The notes under the pieces were generated by a model. The model did no database searches. It was not told the DNA's origin and saw only the letters and a program-made list of their open reading frames with translations. Source: JADGQN01 sp035315185 (GTDB taxonomy: Bacteria > Desulfobacterota > Syntrophorhabdia > Syntrophorhabdales > WCHB1-27). Taken from it: a DNA stretch of 64,000 bases. The stretch is taken from positions 17,397 to 81,396 of the forward strand of contig DATFYE010000113.1 in NCBI GenBank assembly GCA_035315185.1. The letters are read 5' to 3'. Shown here in pieces: positions 35,034 to 42,761 of the stretch (position 1 is the first letter of the stretch; every line of letters begins with the position of its first letter). A program made the translations under genes and the position numbers.

Positions 35034-35431
35034 TTCTCTTTGCTATCTCTGGCCTTTGTGTAAATAATTCTGTAACGCTCCCTGTCAACATCGAAACACG
35101 CTGTACAGCCTCTTTCTTCACAATCCGCACTTTTCATCTCCTCCTCTGTGGGCAGGGGCTCCAGGAGCACATCGAACCCTATAGACTCATAAAGCTCGAC
35201 CGCCTCCTGTAGCCTCGGCTCCGTCGCAATAAACCTTCTCTCCCAGCCCTCCGTAACGAGTTCTTCCTCTCTTTTCGTCACAGCCCCACAGTATACACAA
35301 TTGCACGGGGGCGCCTCAAGGACAGAAGCCGATCGCTGCGCTTGAGGATCGCCGATAAGCCGGCTTAAGGACCGGGCCGGTAGCCCTCGAGGAGCGGCTT
35401 TCAGCCTTGAGGTAACTGCCTTCAGCCTCAA
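35030..35431 (-). CDS. Small Cys-containing protein with repeat-encoded N-terminus
   Basis: The last 90 residues look like a genuine domain: CVYCGAV, then WERRFIATEPRLQEAVELY and a C-terminal CEERGCTAC ... YRIIYTKA. The roughly 40 residues before (RLKAAPRGLPARSL, for example) are encoded by the CTTGAGG hairpin array at 35315-35512. No ATG is in frame, and the frame opens with TTG inside the array. The array has probably replaced the natural 5' end, so the start is unknown. Function not recognised. Confidence 0.5.
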   Translation of the reverse strand: MRLKAVTSRLKAAPRGLPARSLSRLIGDPQAQRSASVLEAPPCNCVYCGAVTKREEELVTEGWERRFIATEPRLQEAVELYESIGFDVLLEPLPTEEEMKSADCEERGCTACFDVDRERYRIIYTKARDSKEN

Positions 35432-35512
35432 GTCGCAGGATGCGACGCTCCTTGAGGAAACGAAGTTTCCGCTCCTTAAGGCTCATCAGAGCCGGTCCTC
35501 AAGCGAAGCGCT
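35315..35512. repeat. Hairpin array with CTTGAGG/CTCAAG spacers (copy A)
   Basis: A succession of short perfect hairpins with 6-base arms and 3-base loops, for example GTCGCA-GGA-TGCGAC (35432-35446) and GGAAAC-GAA-GTTTCC (35456-35470). They are separated by CTTGAGG, CTTAAGG or CTCAAG. The arm sequence changes from unit to unit while the spacer is kept. The unit is about 24 bases. The same style, and one identical hairpin, recurs at 39071-39305 and in the 3' end of the ABC gene at 41210-41246. Confidence 0.7.
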
Positions 35513-35639
35513 CGGTTCAGAACGATTTTATCTGCCCCCCCTAAAGTTTACCGCATATTCCTCCGAAAATAGACAGGACAGTAAATACAACTGACAACGT
35601 TTCATCTACGGACAACACAAAAGAAGAGGGGGATTCCAC

Positions 35640-35849
35640 GTGACAAGCGGTAGCAGCGTGCATATTGAAGCTAGTGGTAGCCTGATTGCTAATCCGCCCG
35701 GACGTGCCGCCCATAAGGAAAGGGCTCATGGTTCGGCAGCTCTCAGTTTCGGCACGGACCTTTCTTTAATTGCACTGCTCGCTCGAGCAGGACTTCTATC
35801 ACCTCTCGTCTTCCGAGTCTGGTGTTACGTGCGACCGTTCCTGCAGTGA
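35640..35849 (+). CDS. Doubtful short frame before the S26 peptidase-like gene
   Basis: A 69-residue frame from GTG that ends with a hydrophobic segment (LSLIALLARAGLLSPLVF). Its TGA overlaps an ATG of the next gene (TGATG at 35847-35851). S26 peptidases usually have an N-terminal membrane anchor, and the downstream protein lacks one, so this could be that anchor separated by a frameshift, or a coupled small gene. The first half shows no protein-like pattern. The 35432-35640 stretch upstream has only repeat and AT-rich DNA. Confidence 0.3.
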   Translation: MTSGSSVHIEASGSLIANPPGRAAHKERAHGSAALSFGTDLSLIALLARAGLLSPLVFRVWCYVRPFLQ

Positions 35850-36250
35850 TGGGACAGGCACAGCTCACCTACGTAACCTATACGGGTTCCAGTATGGAAC
35901 CTATCCTCAAACCCGGAGATCTCCTCCAGGTTCTCGCTTACTCAGGCAGCCCAGTCAGGCGCGGGGATGTTATTTTCTATTCATGTCCCTCAAAGAGCTG
36001 CAACGTCGTGCACCGCGTGACAGATTTTGATACTCGCGGAATCAGGACAAGGGGAGACAGCAATGCACGTATTGACCCGTGGGTTGTAAGCCCTAAGCAG
36101 GTCGTCGGGTACGTTGCGCATGCGCAACGCGGCTGTCGATGGCGGCTAATCTCAGGTGGGCTCGTGGGGCACTTTGTGGCAAACCTCCTGCACGCTGTTA
36201 AGCATTTCAGCCTCTTCTTCTCAGGCGCACTCTATCCTCTCTATCGTTGA
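35822..36250 (+). CDS. S26 signal-peptidase-like protein
   Basis: A 142-residue protein. TGSSMEPILKPGD places the nucleophile Ser24, followed by VRRGDVIFY and VVHRV. The base is a histidine (His64), as in the SipW/ER-type signal peptidases rather than the Lys of LepB, and RGDSNARIDPWVV is box E. No membrane helix precedes the catalytic core, unlike family norms (see the entry at 35640). The start is GTG 35822, or ATG 35849 by coupling. It may cleave a substrate of the adjacent radical SAM cassette. Its 3' end overlaps the convergent radical SAM gene by 30 bases. Confidence 0.75.
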   Translation: MLRATVPAVMGQAQLTYVTYTGSSMEPILKPGDLLQVLAYSGSPVRRGDVIFYSCPSKSCNVVHRVTDFDTRGIRTRGDSNARIDPWVVSPKQVVGYVAHAQRGCRWRLISGGLVGHFVANLLHAVKHFSLFFSGALYPLYR

Positions 36251-37426
36251 ATTACATAGGCCACTCCTGCCGTGCGGGAAGATGCTCTTCCTCTGTGCCT
36301 CTTCACAGTACCAGAAGCCTGCCCAGAGATTTTTGCTCCGGTAATAGTTCTGAGCCACGCAACTCCCCAGGCAGATGCTTTTCATCAGGCAGTCGCCGCA
36401 GATACCTTCAAACCGATGGGGCAGGCCGTCGCGCAGCTCGTTGAGCACGGATGAATCACGCCAGACGTCTTCCAGCCGGTCCGTCGACGCATGGCCGAAA
36501 ACGAGCTCAGGTACGCTCTCCCCGATCCCACAGAGCGCGTATGAACCATTGGCGAGCACGCCCAAGATACCCAGAATCCCGCAGACACCGCAGCCCTGCT
36601 GCTCGCCGAACATCTTGCTCATAGGCTTGAAGGCAGCAGGGTGGCTGTAGAAGAGTTTCAGGTGTGTGGACGCAGAGAGTGTTTTTTCGACCCACGCACC
36701 CAGCTCCACCAGTTCATCGATGGTGAGGGCTTCTCCCTGCTCGTGCATCTTCTCCCCTCTGGCGGTGGGCTGCACAAGGTTGAACTTAACAGAGCCCGCG
36801 CCCACGGATTCTGCAAGGCGCACCACAGCCCCCATCTGGTCTTTGTTGCGACGTACGATGCTCATGATCACCTGCGGTCTGAAACCTGCAGACACGAGAT
36901 TTTGGATGCCCTGGAGTGCCGCCTCAAATGAACCGTTCACACCGCGCATCCACTCGTGGGTCGCAGCATCCGCCCCATCGATACTGACGGAGACGAATGT
37001 GTTCTTGCAGGACTTCAGTTCCTGAGCCAGCTCGGGTGTGCAGAGGACTCCATTCGTTTCGACCGTGAGTCCCAAATCTTCTCTTCGCACAATACCCAGT
37101 AGCTCCCGTATGTGCGGGTGCAGCAGCGGCTCACCACCCGTCAGCTTCACACCGGTAAGGCCAAGAAGCTTCGCCTGCTTAATAATCGACTCGAAGAGAT
37201 CCACAGGGAGCGCCGGGTAGCTCTTTCCTCCTCCCTGGAATTTCGGCGCTATCCAGCAGTGACGGCAGGCAAGGTTGCAACCTTCGGTGAGATAGAAATA
37301 GATGCAGTTGAGATGGTACCGAACTGCACAGACGTCGGAAGTAACCTGTTGAATTGGTTCGATTCGTTCAGCGAGTTCGATTGGTTCGATTGGTTTCATT
37401 GGCTCGATTAGTTCGGCTGGTCTCAT
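36221..37426 (-). CDS. scmF: Radical SAM/SPASM protein, ScmF-like (SynChlorMet cassette)
   Basis: A 401-residue peptide-modifying type radical SAM enzyme. C50-x3-C54-x2-C57 holds the SAM cluster and LTGGEP the next loop. A SPASM C-terminus (CGICGDCLMKSIC-like, with ICGDCLMKSICLGSC) holds auxiliary clusters. IYFYLTEGCNLACRHCW recalls ScmF of the SynChlorMet cassette, a set of unknown function found in some anaerobes; this is from memory of that family. The first 29 residues (ELIEPMKPIEPIELAERIEP) are encoded by an ATTGGTT decamer repeat and are probably not ancestral. Its ATG overlaps the stop of the four-helix gene. Confidence 0.75.
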   Translation of the reverse strand: MRPAELIEPMKPIEPIELAERIEPIQQVTSDVCAVRYHLNCIYFYLTEGCNLACRHCWIAPKFQGGGKSYPALPVDLFESIIKQAKLLGLTGVKLTGGEPLLHPHIRELLGIVRREDLGLTVETNGVLCTPELAQELKSCKNTFVSVSIDGADAATHEWMRGVNGSFEAALQGIQNLVSAGFRPQVIMSIVRRNKDQMGAVVRLAESVGAGSVKFNLVQPTARGEKMHEQGEALTIDELVELGAWVEKTLSASTHLKLFYSHPAAFKPMSKMFGEQQGCGVCGILGILGVLANGSYALCGIGESVPELVFGHASTDRLEDVWRDSSVLNELRDGLPHRFEGICGDCLMKSICLGSCVAQNYYRSKNLWAGFWYCEEAQRKSIFPHGRSGLCNSTIERIECA

Positions 37427-37433
37427 TGGTTCC
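37348..37433. repeat. Degenerate ATTGGTT decamer repeat
   Basis: Ten-base units such as GATTGGTTCG, ATTGGTTTCA and ATTGGCTCGA run on with small changes. The block lies inside the 5' end of the ScmF-like gene and encodes its Glu/Pro/Ile-rich start. A related block lies on the other side of the four-helix gene (37853-37910), and a shorter one at 41280-41325. Confidence 0.65.
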
Positions 37434-37821
37434 CCTTCGAATCTTGATTCAATTTTGATGTCTTGTTGAGATACGGAATAAAGTTATTGACCTTCTTCCA
37501 GGCAAGATTGGCCTGCTCTGTCACTTCGCTCATCTCGGGTTCATCTACGTATTTCTGGTCCAGCGCAACACAACAGTGGCTCACCGTTTCAACAATGGAA
37601 GCCCGAGAATAATCCAGAAACTTCATAAACTCTCTCGTGCTAGCACGATGGAAGCCCTCTGCTATGTTGGCCATGGCCGATACCGCGCTTCGTTTAATCT
37701 GTCCAACAAGCTCATAGTCCGTTCTAAATCGGTCATTTCTTGTAATCCCATATATCAGCCTCACAAACTTCCTTGCATCCTTCCAGCACTCCAAATCCTC
37801 AAATCGTCTTGCGGTCGCCAT
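37423..37821 (-). CDS. Four-helix-bundle protein (23S rRNA-intervening-sequence family)
   Basis: A 132-residue protein of the S23/four-helix-bundle family: FEDLECWKDARKFVRLIY, IKRSAVSAMANIAEGF and STREFMKFLDYSRAS are the family landmarks. Members were first seen in rRNA intervening sequences and are related to the Avd protein of diversity-generating retroelements, but most occur alone with no known role. No reverse transcriptase is nearby. The ATG at 37821 follows AAAGG by seven bases. Decamer repeats lie on both sides, and the gene splits two radical SAM genes, so it looks like an insertion. Confidence 0.85.
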   Translation of the reverse strand: MATARRFEDLECWKDARKFVRLIYGITRNDRFRTDYELVGQIKRSAVSAMANIAEGFHRASTREFMKFLDYSRASIVETVSHCCVALDQKYVDEPEMSEVTEQANLAWKKVNNFIPYLNKTSKLNQDSKGNQ

Positions 37822-37852
37822 CGGCCAGCCTTTACCATCTCCGCTCTTCGAC

Positions 37853-37910
37853 CACCCCAACCAACTGAACCAATAGAACTAATTCAACCAATCAAACTAA
37901 CGGAACCAGT
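37853..37910. repeat. Degenerate ATTGGTT decamer repeat, second block
   Basis: On the minus strand it reads as GTTTGATTGGTTGAATTAGT-type units, the same family as 37348-37433, and it sits between the ScmE-like gene and the four-helix gene. Confidence 0.6.
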
Positions 37911-37918
37911 CTCGATTT

Positions 37919-39034
37919 TTACGCGCAGCATGCGCAGTTGACCGCCGCCGGCAGTCTTCCCCCTTCTCCCAGGAACTTCCTGAGACAGGCATCCGGCGCA
38001 GGATGGTAGACGCTGCCGGTGATCGTGTAAGCCAGAGCAGGGCAGCTGCCCGTGCAGTAGTTCATGTACGCGCAGTCCTCGCAGAACTCAAAGCTGGAGA
38101 GCGGGATGGTGCGGCGCTCTCTGAGCCGGTTCAACTCGGGGTGGTTTTGCCAGATATCGCGGAGATCATTCTGGTTTATGCGGCCCAGCACCATATGAGG
38201 TATTTGAGCACAAGGCACGATGGCCCCGTCAGCACGCACCGCGATCTGGTTCATGGGTCCACCGCAGCCGGTAAGAAAGCCGCGGCCCGACATCTCGCGC
38301 CCTTCCTTACGCGCCTGCTCCATTTCCAGCCATCCCCTTCCTTCGGCCAGAGGGCCGGCCGCCGCACTGATCCGGCCGTTATACTTGGCGGTCAGTCGCA
38401 GCAGTGTTTCCATGGCCAGGAACCGTTCCTCGGCTGTGAGCTGGACTATCTCGGCATTCTTCCGACAGAGGCCGAGGTGGGACGCGGAATTGGTGGAAAA
38501 ACCCGACAGACCGACTTCTTCGAGCAGGAGGCGCGAGACGTTCTCAAGGTCACGCACGTTCTTGCGATGGATCGTCACCCGCACCGTGACCGGCAGGTTG
38601 TAGCGCTGGAGGTGCTTTATACCATTCATGGCTTTCCGGAAGCTGCCCCTGCCCCGGCAGGCATCATGGGTTATCGGTACGGAGCCGTCAATTGAGACCT
38701 GGACACTGTCGCACCGCTTCGTCGACGCGAGAAATGCTGCCATATCGTCAGTGATTAACGTGCCGTTGCTCAGGATCTTGAATCGCATGCGATTACGGAC
38801 GATGCCTCCTATGAGTTCTTTCAGATCTTCCCGGATGAAAGGCTCACCGCCACACAGTGTCACATCCATGACAGCACAGCGGCCCAACTCCTCGAAAAAG
38901 GTGAGCCATGCCTCAGTGGGAAGGTCGGTCCCCACATCGCCCGCGCTCGAGAAATGGCTGCAGTACTTGCAGCGGAGGTTGCACCGGTCGGTTATGTCAA
39001 TGTCCATCGATTTCGGGGTTCTCATCAGCTGCAT
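37919..39034 (-). CDS. scmE: Radical SAM/SPASM protein, ScmE-like (SynChlorMet cassette)
   Basis: A 371-residue radical SAM enzyme. C18-x3-C22-x2-C25 (RCNLRCKYC) holds the SAM cluster, and CGGEPF the next loop. A SPASM region (CGGPMNQIAVRADGAIVPC ... CEDCAYMNYCTGSC) holds two auxiliary clusters. LPTEAWLTFFEELGRCAVMD is what I recall of ScmE. The C-terminus ends NCACCA, an unusual cysteine tail that could bind a metal or form a thioether. GGAGG seven bases before the ATG sets the start. With the ScmF-like and ScmD-like genes it is likely to modify a short peptide that has not been firmly identified here. Confidence 0.8.
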   Translation of the reverse strand: MQLMRTPKSMDIDITDRCNLRCKYCSHFSSAGDVGTDLPTEAWLTFFEELGRCAVMDVTLCGGEPFIREDLKELIGGIVRNRMRFKILSNGTLITDDMAAFLASTKRCDSVQVSIDGSVPITHDACRGRGSFRKAMNGIKHLQRYNLPVTVRVTIHRKNVRDLENVSRLLLEEVGLSGFSTNSASHLGLCRKNAEIVQLTAEERFLAMETLLRLTAKYNGRISAAAGPLAEGRGWLEMEQARKEGREMSGRGFLTGCGGPMNQIAVRADGAIVPCAQIPHMVLGRINQNDLRDIWQNHPELNRLRERRTIPLSSFEFCEDCAYMNYCTGSCPALAYTITGSVYHPAPDACLRKFLGEGGRLPAAVNCACCA

Positions 39035-39070
39035 AGTTTACCTCCGTGAAATGAGACCGCAGTGCTTGAT

Positions 39071-39305
39071 TGGGGACCGCCGGCAGAGCCGGCTCGAGGA
39101 GCGCTGCGCTTGAGGACTACTTCTTTTGAGGATAGACTAATCACTTCAGCATTCATTCGCATCTCCCAAAAATACCCATTTATGTGCTTCACTCTCTTGC
39201 CTCAAGCCGCCGAAGGCAGCGGCCCTCAAGGGAGCACGGCTCCCGATCCTGAAGGCCTTCTCGAGGCCGCTCCTCAAGGAAACGAAGTTTCCGGTCTTTG
39301 CACCG
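39071..39305. repeat. Hairpin array with CTTGAGG/CTCAAG spacers (copy B)
   Basis: GCCGGC-AGA-GCCGGC (39079-39093), GGGAGC-ACG-GCTCCC (39230-39244) and GGAAAC-GAA-GTTTCC (39278-39292) are joined by CTTGAGG, CTCAAG or CTCGAGG. The last hairpin is identical to one in copy A at 35456. The array fills most of the 360 bases between the divergent ScmE-like and ABC genes. I see nothing else in that gap. Confidence 0.7.
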
Positions 39306-39394
39306 CCTGCCGCCTTTAGTGCCTCTTTGCAATCACCATACCAAGGGATAGTCACGCAGTAAGTGGCACAGCACGTGCATGGTATGAAAGGATT

Positions 39395-41266
39395 ATGAGG
39401 ACATGGCTCTCTTATGTCAAGCAAGCGTTTTCAAGGGAAATACCTGCTGATGAAATATCAAGCGCGGAAGAGCTACCTACCGATATCCGGCGCAACCTGA
39501 GGCATATCTATCCCTTTATCCGCCGTCATTGGCAAAAAGGCCTCCTCGGCGCCGGATTGATTTTCGTGGGGACACTGCTTAGTTTTCCGCAACCCCTTAT
39601 CTCCCGGTATCTCGTTGATACGGTCATCGGGGGGCGCCGGCTCAATCTCCTGGCCGGGGTAATTCTCCTCATGGTCGCCATTTCGGGATGCTCAAAACTC
39701 TGCGGCCTCCTGCAGCAATTCTACGTCGCCCGCTTTGAGCAGATGGTTACCATGGATATACAGGAGAGCCTGCTCGGCCACGTCCTGCGTCTTCCCAAGG
39801 CCTTTTTCGATAGTAAGGAGACAGGGTACCTCATGTCGCGGATATCTTCCGACGTGGGCGGTCTCCAGTGGTTCTTCTCCAGCACCATCGTGCACATCGT
39901 CACCAATGTTCTGAGATTCGCGGGCGGGATCTGGTTCCTGGTTTACCTGGAATGGCGGCTTGCCGTGGCAGCGGTTATCGTCCTGCCGGGACTCGTCTTC
40001 ATGATCCGTTATTTTTCTGGTAGATTGCGTGTCATGAGCCATTGGCTCATGGAACAGCACGCCCAGGTTCACAGCCGCTTTCAGGAATGTCTGTCGTCGG
40101 TGCCGCTCATCAAGGCCTTCTCCACAGAAGATCGGGAGGTGTCCACCGTTGTTTCGGGCATGCGAAGAATCGTCAATCTTTCACTCGAACAGTCGACCGT
40201 GAACTCGATCGCAGGCCTGGCCATAGGCTCCATGCCCAGCGTGGTGAATCTTTCGGTCCTGGTGATCGGCGCCTATTGGGTGATAACCGGCCACTGGACC
40301 CTCGGCTCGCTCTTTGCCTTTCAAGGTTACCTCGGGTACGTGTTCGGCCCGGCCCAGTTCCTTGCTTCGGCCAATTTAGGGCTCCAGGGCGCCAGGGCAT
40401 CGCTGGAGCGTGTCTCGGCCCTTTTCGACCTTGTCCCGGAGGAGAATACGGGCAAAGGCCTGATAATCGATCGTCTGCAAGGCGACATCGAGTTTCGGAA
40501 CGTCTCCTTCTCCTATGATGCGCATAACCCTGTGCTTGAAAACGTTTCCTTTCGCGTCAGACAGGGAGAACGCGTGGCCATCGTGGGTCCCAGCGGAGTT
40601 GGTAAGACAACCCTGGTGAGCCTCCTCCTCCGGTTCTACCGGCCGACCTCGGGAGAAGTCTATCTCGACGGCATACCCGCCAGCGATATCGAGGTCAGGG
40701 CCCTACGCCGGCGCATCGGTTACGTGTCACAGGGTACCTTACTCCTGTCGGGAACCGTTATGGAGAACTTACGGTATGGTAACCAGGAGGCGACGGATGA
40801 AGAAGTCATACAGGCTGCAGAGGCCGCGAACATTCATGACTTTATCGTGAGCCTCCCGGAAGGTTACGACACGGAGATCGGACAAAACGGAGTCAGTCTC
40901 TCCGAGGGGCAGCGTCAGCGCCTCTCCATCGCGCGAGCACTGATCAAGCGTCCCGATATCCTGGTTCTTGACGAGCCCTCATCCGCGCTCGACAATCTGA
41001 CTGAAAAATCGATATTCCGTTCATTGCCTTTTCTGGTGCGGAATAAGACCCTCTTTGTGGTGGCCCACCGGCTTTCCACGATTGAGGATTCGGATCGGAT
41101 CCTGCTCCTGAACGAATGCCGTCTCGTCGCCGTCGGTACCCATCAGTCGCTCCTGGAGGCGAATGCTTACTACAGGTCGCTCTACGGGAACCAACAAGGG
41201 GGCATCAGGAGCGCGGACCTTGAAGAGCGGGCTCCGCGCTTGAAGACCATCAACCCCCTGGGTTGA
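39395..41266 (+). CDS. ABC transporter, fused permease-ATPase (exporter type)
   Basis: A 623-residue half-transporter. It has six membrane helices (about 45-330) and then a nucleotide-binding domain: Walker A GPSGVGKTT (398-406, Lys404), signature LSEGQ (502-506) and Walker B ILVLDEPSSALD, with a switch His in VVAHRLS. Such exporters move lipids, peptides or drugs. No C39 protease domain is present. It lies among ScmE/F/D-like genes and is probably the exporter for their product. The final 20 residues (ADLEERAPRLKT) are encoded by a piece of the hairpin repeat, so the natural C-terminus has been extended. Confidence 0.9.
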   Translation: MRTWLSYVKQAFSREIPADEISSAEELPTDIRRNLRHIYPFIRRHWQKGLLGAGLIFVGTLLSFPQPLISRYLVDTVIGGRRLNLLAGVILLMVAISGCSKLCGLLQQFYVARFEQMVTMDIQESLLGHVLRLPKAFFDSKETGYLMSRISSDVGGLQWFFSSTIVHIVTNVLRFAGGIWFLVYLEWRLAVAAVIVLPGLVFMIRYFSGRLRVMSHWLMEQHAQVHSRFQECLSSVPLIKAFSTEDREVSTVVSGMRRIVNLSLEQSTVNSIAGLAIGSMPSVVNLSVLVIGAYWVITGHWTLGSLFAFQGYLGYVFGPAQFLASANLGLQGARASLERVSALFDLVPEENTGKGLIIDRLQGDIEFRNVSFSYDAHNPVLENVSFRVRQGERVAIVGPSGVGKTTLVSLLLRFYRPTSGEVYLDGIPASDIEVRALRRRIGYVSQGTLLLSGTVMENLRYGNQEATDEEVIQAAEAANIHDFIVSLPEGYDTEIGQNGVSLSEGQRQRLSIARALIKRPDILVLDEPSSALDNLTEKSIFRSLPFLVRNKTLFVVAHRLSTIEDSDRILLLNECRLVAVGTHQSLLEANAYYRSLYGNQQGGIRSADLEERAPRLKTINPLG

Positions 41267-41362
41267 GGTGAAAGGACTGTTGGATTAGTTTGATTAGTGT
41301 CATTCGTTTAATTGGTTATATTGTTCGAAAAGTTCTACGTCGGCCAGACCTCGTCTGCAAAC

Positions 41363-41405
41363 AACTGGGCGGATACCCCTTGCGTGGCATGCGCCCAGTT
41401 GGGTT
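41363..41405 (+). terminator. Intrinsic terminator after the ABC gene
   Basis: AACTGGGCG (41363-41371) pairs with CGCCCAGTT (41392-41400), followed by GGGTTTT. The 20-base loop can pair further. It lies between the convergent ABC and HAF-repeat genes. A short decamer-repeat block (41280-41325) precedes it. Confidence 0.65.
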
Positions 41406-41420
41406 TTCTGCATTACCGAA

Positions 41421-42761
41421 TTAATGACGGCATCCCTGTTCTTTGCATCCCAAGTCTTGCATCACATCCAGAATCTGATCTGCCACCTCAGCAGCAGTTT
41501 CCGAGACACAGGCCTTTTTGGACTTCAGGTGCTTGAGGACGCGGTCGTAGGCGTCGTCAAGTTTATCGCAGGCCTTTTTAATCTTCCCATCCTCTATCCG
41601 ATGGGCTGCTTTGGTGAGCATCTTTTCTACGCTCTTCCATTGGACCTTGCCACAGTTCCCGGTAGCCGTGCCTTCCGTGAGAGCACTGTCAATGAAATCG
41701 AGGATGTCGGCTATCTCGTCTTGAGGGGAAGGAGGAAAAGCGACAAAAGCTTTCATTATTGGACCTGTATCACTCACACTCATGCTGTTTCCTATTACCA
41801 CCCCGCTGTCATTGATGAACGTTCCGTACGCGGAAGTCCATCCAGGCGGCAGCAGCTCAGTGTATATTCCACCGCTATAGATAAAGCCCTTCTGCGTACC
41901 ACTACCGTCAGAGCCGCCTCCGACAACCACGCCATTGTCATTGATGCAGTATGCGTACGCGGAAGTCCATCCAGGCGGCAGCAGCTCAGTGTATATTCCA
42001 CCGCTATAGATAAAGCCCTTCTGCGTACCACTGCCGTCAGAGCCGCCTCCGACCACGACCCCGCTGTCATTGATGAAGTATGCGTACGCGGAAGTCCATC
42101 CTTCAGGCAGCGGCTCGGCATACGCCCCGCCCTCGTAAATAAAACTCTTCCAGTTACCGCCTTGGAAACCGACCCCTACCACCGCCCCGCTGTTATTGAT
42201 CCAGCTTGCGTAGGCAAAATCCCATCCTTTCGGCAGCAGCTCGGTGTACCTTCCGCTGTTATAGATAAAGCCCTTCTGCGTACCACTGCCGTCAGAGCCG
42301 CCTCCGACCACGACCCCACTGTCATTGATGAACGCTGCGCCGGCGGAAGTCCATCCTTTCGGCAGCAGCTCGGTGTATCTTCCGCTGTTATAGATAAAGC
42401 CCTTCTGCGTACCACTGCCATCGGAACCAGCTCCGACCACGACCCCACTGTTATTAATGAACGCTGCGTACGCGGAAGTCCATCCCGGCGGCAGCGGCAT
42501 GGTATACGCTCCGTCCTCATAAATAAAGCCCTTCCAGTTACCGCCTTGCAAACCGCTTCCGACCACAGCCCCGCTGTCATTGATGGCGTAAGCCTGAACA
42601 AAATCCAATCCATTCGGCACTAGCTCAGTATAGGTGTAGCTGGCTCCGATCGAGCCAGGCACGAAAATCAAACTGAATATTGCACACAGAAAATATATCA
42701 ACAATGGGCTCACTGACGAAAACCAAAAAACACTCCGCGTTTCTCCCTGTCTCGTGTTCAT
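41421..42761 (-). CDS. Secreted HAF-repeat protein with a FIMAH-like C-terminal domain
   Basis: A 446-residue protein starting after GGGAGGGGGCGGAC. It has a signal peptide (cleavage near GSIGA). Seven tandem modules of about 43 residues follow (YTELLPKGWTSA, a FINDSGVVVG turn, then a KGFIY strand), matching the HAF extracellular repeat, which probably folds as a beta propeller. A helical C-terminal region (about 355-446) with cysteines (GNCGKVQ, KACDKLDD, KACVSE, LGCKEQGC) recalls the FIMAH domain of surface proteins. Function unknown; adhesion or polymer binding is likely. It separates the ABC and ScmD-like genes. Confidence 0.8.
   Translation of the reverse strand: MNTRQGETRSVFWFSSVSPLLIYFLCAIFSLIFVPGSIGASYTYTELVPNGLDFVQAYAINDSGAVVGSGLQGGNWKGFIYEDGAYTMPLPPGWTSAYAAFINNSGVVVGAGSDGSGTQKGFIYNSGRYTELLPKGWTSAGAAFINDSGVVVGGGSDGSGTQKGFIYNSGRYTELLPKGWDFAYASWINNSGAVVGVGFQGGNWKSFIYEGGAYAEPLPEGWTSAYAYFINDSGVVVGGGSDGSGTQKGFIYSGGIYTELLPPGWTSAYAYCINDNGVVVGGGSDGSGTQKGFIYSGGIYTELLPPGWTSAYGTFINDSGVVIGNSMSVSDTGPIMKAFVAFPPSPQDEIADILDFIDSALTEGTATGNCGKVQWKSVEKMLTKAAHRIEDGKIKKACDKLDDAYDRVLKHLKSKKACVSETAAEVADQILDVMQDLGCKEQGCRH
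41826..42600. repeat. 129-bp tandem repeat inside the HAF-repeat gene
   Basis: The repeat unit is 43 codons. The units beginning GTACGCGGAAGTCCATCC at 41826 and 41955 are nearly identical, and the older units diverge mainly at the ends of the region. This indicates recent duplication of central modules. Confidence 0.8.

Noticed and set aside
35315..35512. A CRISPR array
   Set aside because: The constant part is only about 7 bases, the varying part is palindromic, spacing is irregular, and no cas gene is in the window.
37423..37821. A diversity-generating retroelement (Avd-like gene)
   Set aside because: No reverse transcriptase and no template/variable repeat pair are nearby; the protein is a plain four-helix-bundle member.
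41424..42623. A 399-codon open frame on the plus strand
   Set aside because: Antisense to the HAF-repeat gene. Its apparent repeats mirror the 129-bp DNA repeat.
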